Shown here: one piece after another, positions 10,694 to 18,549 of the stretch
Numbering within the stretch: position 1 is the stretch's first letter
Layout of the letters: each line of letters begins with the position of its first letter
Assembly: GCF_009498455.1 (NCBI RefSeq)
Contig: NZ_CP045644.1
Location: forward strand, 4,839,001-4,903,000
Reading direction: 5' to 3'
Length of the DNA stretch: 64,000 nt
Origin: Variovorax paradoxus
Lineage (GTDB): Bacteria; Pseudomonadota; Gammaproteobacteria; Burkholderiales; Burkholderiaceae_C
Translations under genes and position numbers: made by a program
The notes under the pieces: generated by a model
What the model was told of the DNA's origin: nothing
The model's input: only the letters and a program-made list of their open reading frames with translations
Databases searched by the model: none

Positions 10694-10897
10694 GTGGCAA
10701 CACCCAATTACGGCTACGAGAAGCGTCAGAAAGAGCTGGCCAAGAAGAAGAAGAAGGAAGAAAAGCTTCGAGAGAAGGCGAACCGCAAGCTCAGCCCGAG
10801 CAGCGACGGACTGGCGCCCGGAGATCCGGAGACCGACGTGGCATCGCTCGAGCGCGATCCCCCCACGGTGCCCGAGCTGCCGACCAAGAACGGGTGA
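10694..10897 (+). CDS. Small lysine-rich protein, function unknown
   Basis: A 67-aa highly charged protein starting at a GTG with a good Shine-Dalgarno (GAAGG). It opens ATPNYGYEKRQKEL, followed by a run of five Lys and mixed Lys/Glu, then an acidic Pro-rich tail. The frame is open far upstream, but the GTG with its ribosome site is the obvious start. It is followed by a strong bidirectional terminator. It has no cysteine pairs or membrane segment. Nucleic-acid or ribosome binding is possible from its charge only; I do not recognise a characterised family. Confidence 0.72.
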   Translation: MATPNYGYEKRQKELAKKKKKEEKLREKANRKLSPSSDGLAPGDPETDVASLERDPPTVPELPTKNG

Positions 10898-10926
10898 TTG
10901 CCCGTTTCCCGCACCCCCGGACATAG

Positions 10927-10964
10927 AAAAGCCGCAGCAGGCGAAGGCCTGCTGCGGCTTTTTC
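10927..10964. terminator. Bidirectional Rho-independent terminator
   Basis: A perfect 12-bp stem (10931-10942 with 10947-10958) with a 4-nt loop is flanked by AAAA on the left and a T-run on the right. It therefore works on both strands, ending the small lysine-rich gene on the plus strand and the tesA-like gene on the minus strand. Confidence 0.92.
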
Positions 10965-10993
10965 TTTGATCGCGCCAGACGCGATCAGGGCGG

Positions 10994-11650
10994 CTACTTG
11001 GGCAGCAGCTTGCGCAGCTCCGGCCAGACGTTGTCCAGGATCTGCGGCTGCGCCGCGGCGGTCGGGTGGATGCGATCGGCCTGGAACAGCGTCATGGCGT
11101 CGGGCGCATCGGCCACGCCCTTGAGCAGGAACGGCACCAGCGCCGACTTCGTCGTGCCCGCCACCTTCGCGAACACAGCCTCGAAGCGCCGCGTGTAGTC
11201 GCCGCCGTAGTTCGGGGGCACCTGAATGCCGACGATCAGCACCCGCGCGCCCGCGGCCTGCGCGGCCTTGGTGATCTGCAGCAGGTTGTCTTCGGTGTTC
11301 GAGAGCGGCAGGCCGCGCAGGGCGTCGTTGGCGCCGAGCTCCAGCACCACGTGGCTGGGCTTGTGCTGCGCCAGCAGGGCGGGGAAGCGGGCGCGCCCGC
11401 CGGAGCTGGTGTCGCCGCTGATGCTGGCGTTGACCACCGAGGCTGCGATCTTCTGCTGCGCAAGCCTTTTTTCCAGCAAGGGTACCCAGCCTTCGCCGCG
11501 CTTGAGGCCGTACTCTGCGCTCAGCGAATCTCCGAGCACGAGGATCACCGGCTTGCCGGTCGATGCCGCCTGCGCCTGGGCCGCAGCACCCGTCCATGCC
11601 CCCGCGCTGCCGAGCGCGGCGGTGGTCAAGATAAAGTCACGTCGATTCAA
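10994..11650 (-). CDS. tesA: GDSL arylesterase/thioesterase, TesA-like
   Basis: SGNH/GDSL hydrolase of the TesA (thioesterase I / lysophospholipase L1) family, 218 aa from a TTG start. Catalytic Ser42 lies in GDSLS, GANDALRG is block III, and Asp192/His195 lie in DRIHPTAAAQ. The N-terminus carries a twin-arginine-like NRRDFI followed by a hydrophobic stretch ending AQA, so periplasmic export, possibly by Tat, is likely. No ATG exists in frame near here; the TTG has AAAGG nine nt upstream. It is divergent from a YbbA-like ATPase with only 15 bp between start codons, the same arrangement as E. coli tesA/ybbA. Confidence 0.87.
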   Translation of the reverse strand: MNRRDFILTTAALGSAGAWTGAAAQAQAASTGKPVILVLGDSLSAEYGLKRGEGWVPLLEKRLAQQKIAASVVNASISGDTSSGGRARFPALLAQHKPSHVVLELGANDALRGLPLSNTEDNLLQITKAAQAAGARVLIVGIQVPPNYGGDYTRRFEAVFAKVAGTTKSALVPFLLKGVADAPDAMTLFQADRIHPTAAAQPQILDNVWPELRKLLPK

Positions 11651-11665
11651 AACGAAAAGCCTTTC

Positions 11666-12388
11666 ATGTCCCAACCTCCGTCTGATGCCATTGTCGCCGT
11701 CGAGCATGTCTTCAAGTCCGTCACCGACTCGGCCGGCACGCTGGACATTCTGCAGGACATCCATTTCACCCTGGGCGCGCGGGAAACCGCCGCCATCGTC
11801 GGCGCCTCGGGCTCCGGCAAGAGCACCTTGCTGTCGATCATTGCCGGACTCGACACGCCCACGCGCGGCACCGTGAAGCTTGCGGGCGACGACATCTTCG
11901 CCATCGACGAGGACGAGCGCGCCGCGCTGCGCGCCCAGCGTGTGGGCTTCGTGTTCCAGAGCTTCCAGTTGCTGGGCAACCTGAGCGCCCTCGAAAACGT
12001 CATGCTGCCGCTGGAACTGGCCAACCGCAAGGACGCGCGCAAGGCCGCCACCGAGATGCTGGGCCGCGTCGGCCTGGGCCAGCGCCTGGGCCACTACCCC
12101 AAGGTGCTGTCGGGCGGCGAGCAGCAGCGCGTGGCGCTGGCGCGGGCCTTCGTGGTCCAGCCGGCCCTGCTGCTGGCCGACGAGCCCACCGGCAGCCTCG
12201 ACTTCGCGACCGGCGAGCAGGTCATGAAGCTGATGTTCGACCTGAACCGCGAACTGGGAACCACGCTGGTGCTGGTCACGCACGACCGCAGCATCGCCTC
12301 GCAGTGCGAGCGGCGCATCACCATCGAGGCCGGGCGCGTGGCGCTCAACGAAAAGACACCGGAATCGACCGTCGCCCAGGCCGCCTGA
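11666..12388 (+). CDS. ABC transporter ATP-binding protein, YbbA/LolD type
   Basis: A 240-aa ATPase with Walker A GASGSGKST (residues 46-54), signature LSGGEQQ (about 148) and Walker B LLLADEPTGS. This is the MacB/LolD/YbbA subgroup that powers FtsX-type permeases. In E. coli the equivalent ybbA is followed by the large permease gene ybbP; here no permease follows and the next gene encodes an L7/L12-like protein. It must use a permease encoded elsewhere. It is divergent from the tesA-like gene. Confidence 0.87.
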   Translation: MSQPPSDAIVAVEHVFKSVTDSAGTLDILQDIHFTLGARETAAIVGASGSGKSTLLSIIAGLDTPTRGTVKLAGDDIFAIDEDERAALRAQRVGFVFQSFQLLGNLSALENVMLPLELANRKDARKAATEMLGRVGLGQRLGHYPKVLSGGEQQRVALARAFVVQPALLLADEPTGSLDFATGEQVMKLMFDLNRELGTTLVLVTHDRSIASQCERRITIEAGRVALNEKTPESTVAQAA

Positions 12389-12446
12389 GTCCGTAGAAAG
12401 ACAGCGCCCGGCTCCCGCGGCGCTCCCCTGAACACGAGGAGAGTTC

Positions 12447-12968
12447 ATGACCCAGCTTCCCCCCGAAGCCATTGCCGCGCTGGAGCGCGGCAACCTGATC
12501 GAGGCCATCAAGATCGTGCGCGATCGCACCGGCATGGACCTCAAGTCGTCCAAGGAAGCCGTCGAGCGCTATGCCAACAGTGGCGCGCTCATCACCGGCG
12601 CGCCGGCCGATTGGCAGGAAGGCGACTGGGGCCGGGGCGAGGCGGCCGCCGAGACGGGCAACGGCATGCAGGGCAACGGCCCCGCCGCGGTGCCGGCGGC
12701 CGCACTCGCAGCCCTGGCGCGGGGCCAGAAGGTCGAGGCCGTGCGCCTCACGCGCGAGGCCACCGGCCTGGGCTTGGCCGAGGCCAAGCAACTCGTCGAG
12801 GCGCACCAGAACCCTGCCGTGGGCGACTTCGGGCACCTGCCGTCGAGCGCGGCGGTGAACCCGATGGCCGAGCCGGGCCGGGTGACGGGCGGCGGCTTCA
12901 AGTGGCTGCCGGTCATCGTCGTGCTGCTGATCGCGGCCGCGGCGTGGTCGTATTTCAAGGGCGCCTGA
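12447..12968 (+). CDS. Membrane-anchored protein with two ribosomal L7/L12 C-terminal-like repeats
   Basis: A 173-aa protein with two copies of a helical motif like the L7/L12 C-terminal domain: AIKIVRDRTGMDLKSSKEAVE in the first ~45 residues and AVRLTREATGLGLAEAKQLVE at about 94-115. A Gly/Ala linker separates them, and a single membrane helix lies near the C-terminus (about 150-170), so it is probably tail-anchored. It lacks the L7/L12 N-terminal dimerisation domain and is not the ribosomal protein. The start ATG has GAGGAGAG upstream. The function is unknown; it is followed 4 bp later by another membrane protein gene. Confidence 0.82.
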   Translation: MTQLPPEAIAALERGNLIEAIKIVRDRTGMDLKSSKEAVERYANSGALITGAPADWQEGDWGRGEAAAETGNGMQGNGPAAVPAAALAALARGQKVEAVRLTREATGLGLAEAKQLVEAHQNPAVGDFGHLPSSAAVNPMAEPGRVTGGGFKWLPVIVVLLIAAAAWSYFKGA

Positions 12969-12972
12969 GCGC

Positions 12973-13962
12973 ATGATCGTTCCCCAGTTCTGGGCCGAAG
13001 GCCGCATCCAGGAGCGTGTGGGCAGCCAGCAGTTCACCGTGCGCCGTTTCGGTTGGTCCGACGACAGCCCGTTGGCCGCACAGGCCCATGCCGACCAGCG
13101 CACCCGCGAGGCGTTCGACCGCATCGTGGTGGGCGGCGAAAAACTGGAGCGCCGCGAGCGCAAGCTGGCCTACAACGGCGCCAACGGCATGCCGATCCGC
13201 GAGGAGATCGTCGAACGCCAGGGCGACACCGTCGTCACCCGCAACGGCTACGGCGCGCGCTGCCTCAACACGCCCGACGTGCTGTTCGTCGATGTCGACT
13301 TCGAGGGCCCAGGCTCACGCGGCAGCGCACGCGGGTTGACGGTGATCGGCGCGGCATTCATCGGTGCGCTGGTCGCGGGCTACGCCACGCGCTCGGCGAT
13401 GGCCGGCGTGGCCGCCTTCATGCTGGTGGCGGCCTTCGGCTTCTGGCGCGCCCACAAAGAGGGTCTGCCCGCGGTCGAGGACAAGAGCGATCCGCTGGCG
13501 GGTGCCCGTGCGCGTGTCGAGCGCTTCATCCACCAGCATCCCGACTGGCACCTGCGCCTGTACCGCACGCCGGCCGGCCTGCGCGTGCTGGCGATGCACG
13601 ATGTCTTCGCACCGTCCGACGCCGCCGTGACCGACGCGTTCCAGACGCTGGGCGCCGACAAGGTCTACGCGCGCATGTGCCGCAACCAGAACTGCTTTCG
13701 CGCCCGCCTGAGCGCCAAGCCCTGGCGTGTGGGCATCGGCGAGCACCTGAAGCCTCAGCCGGGCGTCTGGCCGGTGTCGCCCGACCGGCTGCCCGCCCGC
13801 GATGCCTGGGTGGCGCGCTACGAAAAGGCCGCCGAGGGGTATGCCGCCTGCCAGTACCTGGGGAGCGTGGGCAACACGCTGAAGGTGCACATGAACGCCC
13901 TGGTGGTGCAGGAACTGCACGACGAACGCACCCGCGCGAACAGCGGATTGCCGCTGGCGTGA
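12973..13962 (+). CDS. Hypothetical membrane protein
   Basis: A 329-aa protein I do not recognise. The N-terminal ~110 residues are polar. Two adjacent membrane helices follow at about residues 115-155, and then a C-terminal ~170-residue cytoplasmic-type domain with a Cys pair in ARMCRNQNCFRARL. It starts 4 bp after the L7/L12-like gene, so the two are very likely cotranscribed. Nothing indicates an enzymatic function. Confidence 0.8.
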   Translation: MIVPQFWAEGRIQERVGSQQFTVRRFGWSDDSPLAAQAHADQRTREAFDRIVVGGEKLERRERKLAYNGANGMPIREEIVERQGDTVVTRNGYGARCLNTPDVLFVDVDFEGPGSRGSARGLTVIGAAFIGALVAGYATRSAMAGVAAFMLVAAFGFWRAHKEGLPAVEDKSDPLAGARARVERFIHQHPDWHLRLYRTPAGLRVLAMHDVFAPSDAAVTDAFQTLGADKVYARMCRNQNCFRARLSAKPWRVGIGEHLKPQPGVWPVSPDRLPARDAWVARYEKAAEGYAACQYLGSVGNTLKVHMNALVVQELHDERTRANSGLPLA

Positions 13963-13995
13963 GGGTGAAGGCGTCGCGCCCTTGATAATCGGGGG

Positions 13996-14742
13996 ATGTC
14001 TTCCCCTAAAGTGATCTTCGGCTTCCATGCCGTGGGCGTGCGCATCAAGACCGCGCCGAAATCGGTGCTCGAGGTTCTGTTCGATGCCAGCCGGCGCGAT
14101 GCGCGCATGAAACAGTTCATCGCGCGCGCGCAAGAAGCCGGCGTGCGGCTGGTCGAGGCCGACAGCCTGCGCATTGCCAAGCTGGCCGGCAGCCACGGCC
14201 ACCAAGGCGTGGCGGCGCGGGTCGAACCCACCGCGCAAATCCATTCGCTCGACGAACTGCTCGAAGGCCTCGAAGAGGCCGGCACCGTGCCGCTGCTGCT
14301 GGTGCTCGACGGCGTGACCGACCCGCACAACCTCGGTGCCTGCCTGCGCGTGGCCGACGGTGCCGGGGCCCATGCGGTGATCGCGCCCAAGGACCATGCG
14401 GCCGGCATCAACGCCACCGTCGCCAAGGTGGCGAGCGGCGCGGCCGAGACCGTGCCGTACTTCATGGTGACCAACCTCGCGCGCACGCTCAACGAGCTCA
14501 AGGAACGCAGCATCTGGTGCGTGGGCACCAGCGACGACGCACCGGGCACCATCTACCAGAGCGACTTCAAGCGCCCGCTGGCGCTGGTGCTGGGCGCCGA
14601 GGGCGAGGGCATGCGCCAGCTCACGCGCAAGACCTGCGACGAACTCGTCAGCATCCCGATGGCCGGCGCGGTCGAGAGCCTGAACGTGTCGGTGGCCAGC
14701 GGCGTGTGCCTCTACGAGGCCATGCGCCAGCGCGGCCTCTGA
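13996..14742 (+). CDS. rlmB: 23S rRNA (guanosine-2251-2'-O)-methyltransferase RlmB
   Basis: SpoU/TrmD-fold (SPOUT) methyltransferase of 248 aa that modifies G2251 in the 23S rRNA P loop. An N-terminal L30e-like substrate-binding domain opens SSPKVIFGFHAVGVRI. The three knotted-domain motifs are DPHNLGACLRVADG, LVLGAEGEGM and IPMAGAVESLNVSVASG. The length and motif spacing fit RlmB rather than TrmH. It converges on the next gene with a 14-bp gap. Confidence 0.93.
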   Translation: MSSPKVIFGFHAVGVRIKTAPKSVLEVLFDASRRDARMKQFIARAQEAGVRLVEADSLRIAKLAGSHGHQGVAARVEPTAQIHSLDELLEGLEEAGTVPLLLVLDGVTDPHNLGACLRVADGAGAHAVIAPKDHAAGINATVAKVASGAAETVPYFMVTNLARTLNELKERSIWCVGTSDDAPGTIYQSDFKRPLALVLGAEGEGMRQLTRKTCDELVSIPMAGAVESLNVSVASGVCLYEAMRQRGL

Positions 14743-14756
14743 GCCTCACCTGAGGG

Positions 14757-15971
14757 CTAGCGGGCCAGCGCCCCGCGGCCCTTGCGGTGGAAGTACACCA
14801 GCTCCGCCGCACGCCGCATCGGCGCCGTGCCGAGCAGGCGATTGAACATCCAGTCGCTCTGGAAGTGGTCGAAGGCCCAGCGCAACGTGCGCTTCATCAG
14901 GAAACGCGGGTAGCCGCGCACGAACCACGTGGCGGGGTCGTCCACCTCGCCGCGCACGAAGCGCGCCACGGCCTCGCCGGCACGCTCTCCGTGCTGCAGC
15001 GCCGTGTGGATGCCGCCGGCCGTCACGGGCGACACCATGCCCGCCGCATCGCCCACCAGCAACGCCCGTTCGCGGGCCACCACCGGCAGCACGCCGCCGC
15101 AGGGAATCATTCCGGCGCGCACGGCGACCGGTGGCGCGTCGCCGGGCGACACCACGGGGGCGATCTTGCGCAAGAGCGGGTCGAGCCGCAGCGCGCCCGT
15201 GTCGTGGTGCCCCATGCGGCGCGCCAGGCCGATCTGGCTCACGCCGACGCCGTCGAGCGCCCAGCCGATGTAGCCCGGTGCCAGTTGTTTGTCGATGAAG
15301 CAGTGCAGCAGGTCGGGCGCCATGCGCGCGCCCTGGTACTCGTGCTCCACGCCGTACAGGAAGCGCGTGTTGCGCGACAGGCCCAGCGCCTTGGCGACGC
15401 GCGAATGCGGGCCGTCGGCGCCGACGAGGTAGGTCGCGCGGATGCACGGGCCCTGCGCCACCGGAACCTCCCAGCGGCCGTTCACCCAGAGCGCCTGCTC
15501 GAACAGCGTGCCCAGGCGCACCTCGACGCCGCAGGCCCGGGTGGAGTCCACCATCCAGTCGAGCAGCGCGGGCGCGTCGGTGGCCCAGAACCAGTAGCCG
15601 GGCGCGTGCAGGTCGACGTGGTGCATGTCGGGTGCGTACAGCCGCACGCCTTCGATGCGGCGCACCAGCGCGGGCGGCACTTCGGCCAGCCATGGCACGC
15701 TGTCGACCGCATCCTTGACGATGATGCCGGTGGTGTGCAGCTTGGCGCCGGCGGCGGCTTTCTTCTCGAGCACCATCACGCTGAGGCCGGCCTTGGCAGC
15801 GGCGCGTGCGCAGGCCAGCCCGGCAAAGCTCGCGCCGATGACGAGCAGGTCGACCTGGGTGCAGGCCAGACCGGGGTCGGTCACGAAAGCCGGAGCGGGG
15901 CAGGGCGCGGCCGACGAGGAAGAAGAGGCTGGGGTGAGTGGGGAAAGGAGACAGGAAGAAGCGGCGTGCAT
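14757..15971 (-). CDS. FAD-dependent oxidoreductase, geranylgeranyl-reductase-like
   Basis: A flavoprotein of 404 aa from the ATG at 15971; an ATG at 15998 is also possible. After an unusually long Ser/Ala/Pro-rich leader comes the FAD dinucleotide site VIGASFAGLACA, with EKK at the end of beta 2. A second FAD motif, LLVGDAAGMVSPVTAGGI, lies in the C-terminal half. This is the geranylgeranyl reductase/FixC/halogenase-like group of PHBH-fold enzymes. The substrate is unknown, and no isoprenoid or quinone genes lie nearby. Confidence 0.82.
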   Translation of the reverse strand: MHAASSCLLSPLTPASSSSSAAPCPAPAFVTDPGLACTQVDLLVIGASFAGLACARAAAKAGLSVMVLEKKAAAGAKLHTTGIIVKDAVDSVPWLAEVPPALVRRIEGVRLYAPDMHHVDLHAPGYWFWATDAPALLDWMVDSTRACGVEVRLGTLFEQALWVNGRWEVPVAQGPCIRATYLVGADGPHSRVAKALGLSRNTRFLYGVEHEYQGARMAPDLLHCFIDKQLAPGYIGWALDGVGVSQIGLARRMGHHDTGALRLDPLLRKIAPVVSPGDAPPVAVRAGMIPCGGVLPVVARERALLVGDAAGMVSPVTAGGIHTALQHGERAGEAVARFVRGEVDDPATWFVRGYPRFLMKRTLRWAFDHFQSDWMFNRLLGTAPMRRAAELVYFHRKGRGALAR

Positions 15972-16086
15972 GGGAAGCTGACTTGCAAAGCGCACCACGG
16001 GGTGTGGTGCGCCTGCGAAGTTAGCGACGCCATGTGCGTCGGGCGTGAAGCCTGTGTGAACTGATCTGTGAAGCCGGCGGGCTCGT

Positions 16087-16257
16087 TCAGGACGGGTCTT
16101 TGCTGCGCGTGCGGGCCACGGCGCTGAAGACGCCGATGCCCAGCAGGATCAGCGCACCGATGCCGATGTAGAGCGTAGGCACGCCGGCCACCGAGGCGCC
16201 CCAGGCGACCCCGGCCAGGAAGATCAGAAAGCCGATCATGTAAAGCGCAAAGGACAT
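16087..16257 (-). CDS. Small two-helix membrane protein
   Basis: A 56-aa ORF with a GGAG Shine-Dalgarno about nine nt before the ATG. It starts MSFALYMIGFLIFLAG and has two hydrophobic segments separated by a short loop, ending ARTRSKDPS with a positive-inside tail. It is compact and lies in an otherwise empty 300-bp gap. It resembles small inner-membrane proteins of unknown function common in proteobacteria. The hydrophobic pattern and ribosome site make it a credible gene. Confidence 0.75.
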   Translation of the reverse strand: MSFALYMIGFLIFLAGVAWGASVAGVPTLYIGIGALILLGIGVFSAVARTRSKDPS

Positions 16258-16366
16258 CGTGTGGCTCCGTTAGCTGAGATGCCTTGCAGTATCCCGACGC
16301 GCCCTGCTGTCCCAACCGGCCTGCACCGTCTCTGCGTGTGGGAGCTTGCCTACCGCGCGGGTACGG

Positions 16367-16966
16367 TCAATCGGGCACGGCGACCAGCAGGTAGCGGCAG
16401 GCGGCGCGCCTGAGCGCCTTGAAGACCAGCGGCCGGTCGACGCCGAAGTCGAGGCAGTCGCCCGGGGCCAGTTCGAAGCGCTCTTCGCCGTAGTCGACCT
16501 GCAGCGCGCCTTCGAGCATCCACAGGCTCTGCCGGTACGGCGTGCCGCTCCACCGCGGATAGCCGACCTGCGCACCGCGCGGCAGCTCGACCTCGACCAG
16601 CTCCACGCCGCTGCCCGCGCTGCGCTCGGCGACCTGCCGGCGCAAATAACCTGCCTCGGGGTCGCGCCAGACCTCTTGCATGGCCCGCGTGCGCAGCCGC
16701 TGCGGCTGCGCCTTGTCCTCGGTCAGAAGCTGCGCCAGCGAAACCCCGAGGCCGGCGGCGAGCTTTCCCAGCAGCACGGCCGTCGGGCTGCTCTGCGCGC
16801 GCTCGACCTTGGAGATCATCGCCTTGCTCACGCCCGACAACCCGGCCAGGTCCGCGAGGCTGAGCCCCTGGGCCTGGCGCAGCGCCAGCAGCCGGGTGGC
16901 GATGAGCGCGTCGATGTGGCCATCGGCCGGCGCTGTCGACGGGGTGGAAGGTGAAGTGTTTCCCAT
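16367..16966 (-). CDS. XRE-family regulator with C-terminal cupin domain
   Basis: A 199-aa repressor-type protein. The N-terminal helix-turn-helix (about residues 20-75) includes LSLADLAGLSGVSKAMISKVE. The C-terminal ~75 residues form a cupin barrel with SLWMLEGALQVDY and FELAPGDCLDFG. Such proteins regulate adjacent metabolic or resistance genes in response to small molecules. It is divergent from a GNAT acetyltransferase gene, and an A/T-rich imperfect palindrome covers its start codon, suggesting control of both genes. Confidence 0.9.
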   Translation of the reverse strand: MGNTSPSTPSTAPADGHIDALIATRLLALRQAQGLSLADLAGLSGVSKAMISKVERAQSSPTAVLLGKLAAGLGVSLAQLLTEDKAQPQRLRTRAMQEVWRDPEAGYLRRQVAERSAGSGVELVEVELPRGAQVGYPRWSGTPYRQSLWMLEGALQVDYGEERFELAPGDCLDFGVDRPLVFKALRRAACRYLLVAVPD

Positions 16967-16989
16967 ATGAGATTATTATTCTCTTATAT
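16965..16989. promoter_or_regulatory. A/T-rich imperfect palindrome between XRE regulator and GNAT genes
   Basis: A 25-bp imperfect inverted repeat (arms ATATGAGA and TCTCTTATAT around a TTATTAT centre) sits at the start codon of the XRE-cupin gene and about 20 bp before the acetyltransferase gene. It stands out as A/T-rich in GC-rich DNA. Location and symmetry fit an operator for the XRE protein. This is inference. Confidence 0.45.
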
Positions 16990-17008
16990 TGAACGACAGA
17001 GAAACACC

Positions 17009-17530
17009 ATGCGTCTCATCGCCTGCACCGAAGAAGCCCATTCAGGCGCCATCCTGGCGATCCTGAACGAGGCCATCGTCAATTCCACCGCGCTGTACGA
17101 CTACAAGCCGCGCACGCCCGAGAACATGGTGACGTGGTTCGCCACCAAGCGCGCCAACGGGTTCCCGGTGATCGGCGCGGAAGACGAGCACGGCAAGCTG
17201 CTGGGCTTTGCCAGCTACGGCACGTTCCGCGCCTTCCCGGCCTACAAGTACACGGTCGAGCACTCGGTGTACGTCGATGCCGCGCACCGCGGCGAGGGAC
17301 TGGGCCGCACCTTGATGGAGGCGATCGTGGCCGAGGCGATTGCGCGCGAGGTGCACGTGATGGTCGGCGCCATCGACGCATCGAACGCCGGCAGCATCGC
17401 GCTGCACGAGCGCCTGGGCTTCACGCATTCGGGCACCGTGCAGCAGGCCGGCTTCAAGTTCGGCCGCTGGCTCGACGTGGCGTTCTACCAGCGCATCCTG
17501 GCGACGCCGCTGAACCCGGTCGACGGCTAG
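17009..17530 (+). CDS. GNAT family N-acetyltransferase (phosphinothricin acetyltransferase-like)
   Basis: A 173-aa acetyltransferase. The acetyl-CoA binding motif A is YVDAAHRGEGLGRTLM, followed by ALHERLGFTHSGT typical of the Pat/Bar/MnaT group that acetylates amino-acid analogues. The frame is open to 16967, but the ATG at 17009 has a purine-rich AGAG stretch upstream and matches the family N-terminus (MRLIACTEE). It is divergent from the XRE-cupin gene, which probably regulates it. The substrate is unknown. Confidence 0.87.
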   Translation: MRLIACTEEAHSGAILAILNEAIVNSTALYDYKPRTPENMVTWFATKRANGFPVIGAEDEHGKLLGFASYGTFRAFPAYKYTVEHSVYVDAAHRGEGLGRTLMEAIVAEAIAREVHVMVGAIDASNAGSIALHERLGFTHSGTVQQAGFKFGRWLDVAFYQRILATPLNPVDG

Positions 17531-17537
17531 CCGAGGC

Positions 17538-18503
17538 TCAGGCCGGCGTCTCGGCGCTGGCGCGGTCGAGCATGTCGATGGTGCCCGCGTCCAGCTTGAG
17601 CTGCGTGGCCACCACCAGCTCTTCGAGCTGCGCCAGCGAGGTCGCGCTGGCGATGGGCGCCGTCACGCCGGGCCGTGCGATCTGCCACGCAATGGCGACC
17701 TGGCCCGGCTTGGCGTTGTACTGCTGAGCCACCTTGTCGAGTGCGTCGAGGATGCGCAGGCCGCGCGGGTTCAGGTATTTCTTGGTGGTGTTGGCGCCGC
17801 GCGCGCTCTTGGCCGCATCGGCCTCGGTGCGGTACTTGCCGGTGAGAAAGCCCGCCGCCAGCGCGTAGAAATTGATCACGCCCACTTCGCGCTTGATGCA
17901 CAGCGGCTCGAGTTCGTCTTCGAACACCGCGCGGTCGTACAGGTTGTACAGCGGCTGCAGGCTTTCGTAGCGCGCGATGCCCAGGCGTTCCGACACGTCG
18001 AGCGCCTCGGCCAGCCGCGGTGCCGTGTAGTTCGAGGCGCCGATGGCGCGCACCTTGCCCTCCTTGATGAGCGCGTCGAAGGTGCCCAGCGTGTCTTCGA
18101 GCGGCGTGTTCGCGTCGTCGTCGTGCGACTGGTACAGGTCGATGTAGTCGGTCTGCAGGCGCTTGAGCGAGGCGTCGACGGCCTCGCGGATGTACGCGGG
18201 CGACAGGCCCACCTTGCCTTCGCCCATTGGCTTGCCGACCTTGGTGGCCAGCACCACGCGGTTGCGTTTGCCGCTCTGCTTGAGCCACTTGCCGATGATC
18301 GTCTCCGATTCGCCGCCCACATGGCCCGGCACCCAGGCCGAGTAGACGTCGGCGGTGTCGACGAAGTTGAAACCGGCGTCGAGCCAGGCATCGAGCAGCT
18401 TGAACGAGGCCGCCTCGTCGACGGTCCAGCCGAACACGTTGCCACCGAAAGCGAGGGGAGACACCCGAAGGCTGGAACGGCCGAGCGGACGAAGTTGCGA
18501 CAT
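17538..18503 (-). CDS. Aldo/keto reductase
   Basis: A 321-aa NADPH-dependent AKR with the full catalytic tetrad: Asp52 and Tyr54 in TADVYS, Lys88 in ATKVG and His127 in YQSHDDD. The segment GIARYESLQPLYNLYDR and the C-terminal helix place it in the AKR11/YajO-like group. It reduces aldehydes or ketones; the physiological substrate is unknown. It is downstream of, and on the same strand as, the split chromate transporter with a 46-bp gap, so it may share that transcript. Confidence 0.9.
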   Translation of the reverse strand: MSQLRPLGRSSLRVSPLAFGGNVFGWTVDEAASFKLLDAWLDAGFNFVDTADVYSAWVPGHVGGESETIIGKWLKQSGKRNRVVLATKVGKPMGEGKVGLSPAYIREAVDASLKRLQTDYIDLYQSHDDDANTPLEDTLGTFDALIKEGKVRAIGASNYTAPRLAEALDVSERLGIARYESLQPLYNLYDRAVFEDELEPLCIKREVGVINFYALAAGFLTGKYRTEADAAKSARGANTTKKYLNPRGLRILDALDKVAQQYNAKPGQVAIAWQIARPGVTAPIASATSLAQLEELVVATQLKLDAGTIDMLDRASAETPA

Positions 18504-18549
18504 GGCAGAGGGCTCCTGAAAGAAAAAAGTGTGCAGAAGGGAAAGGTGT

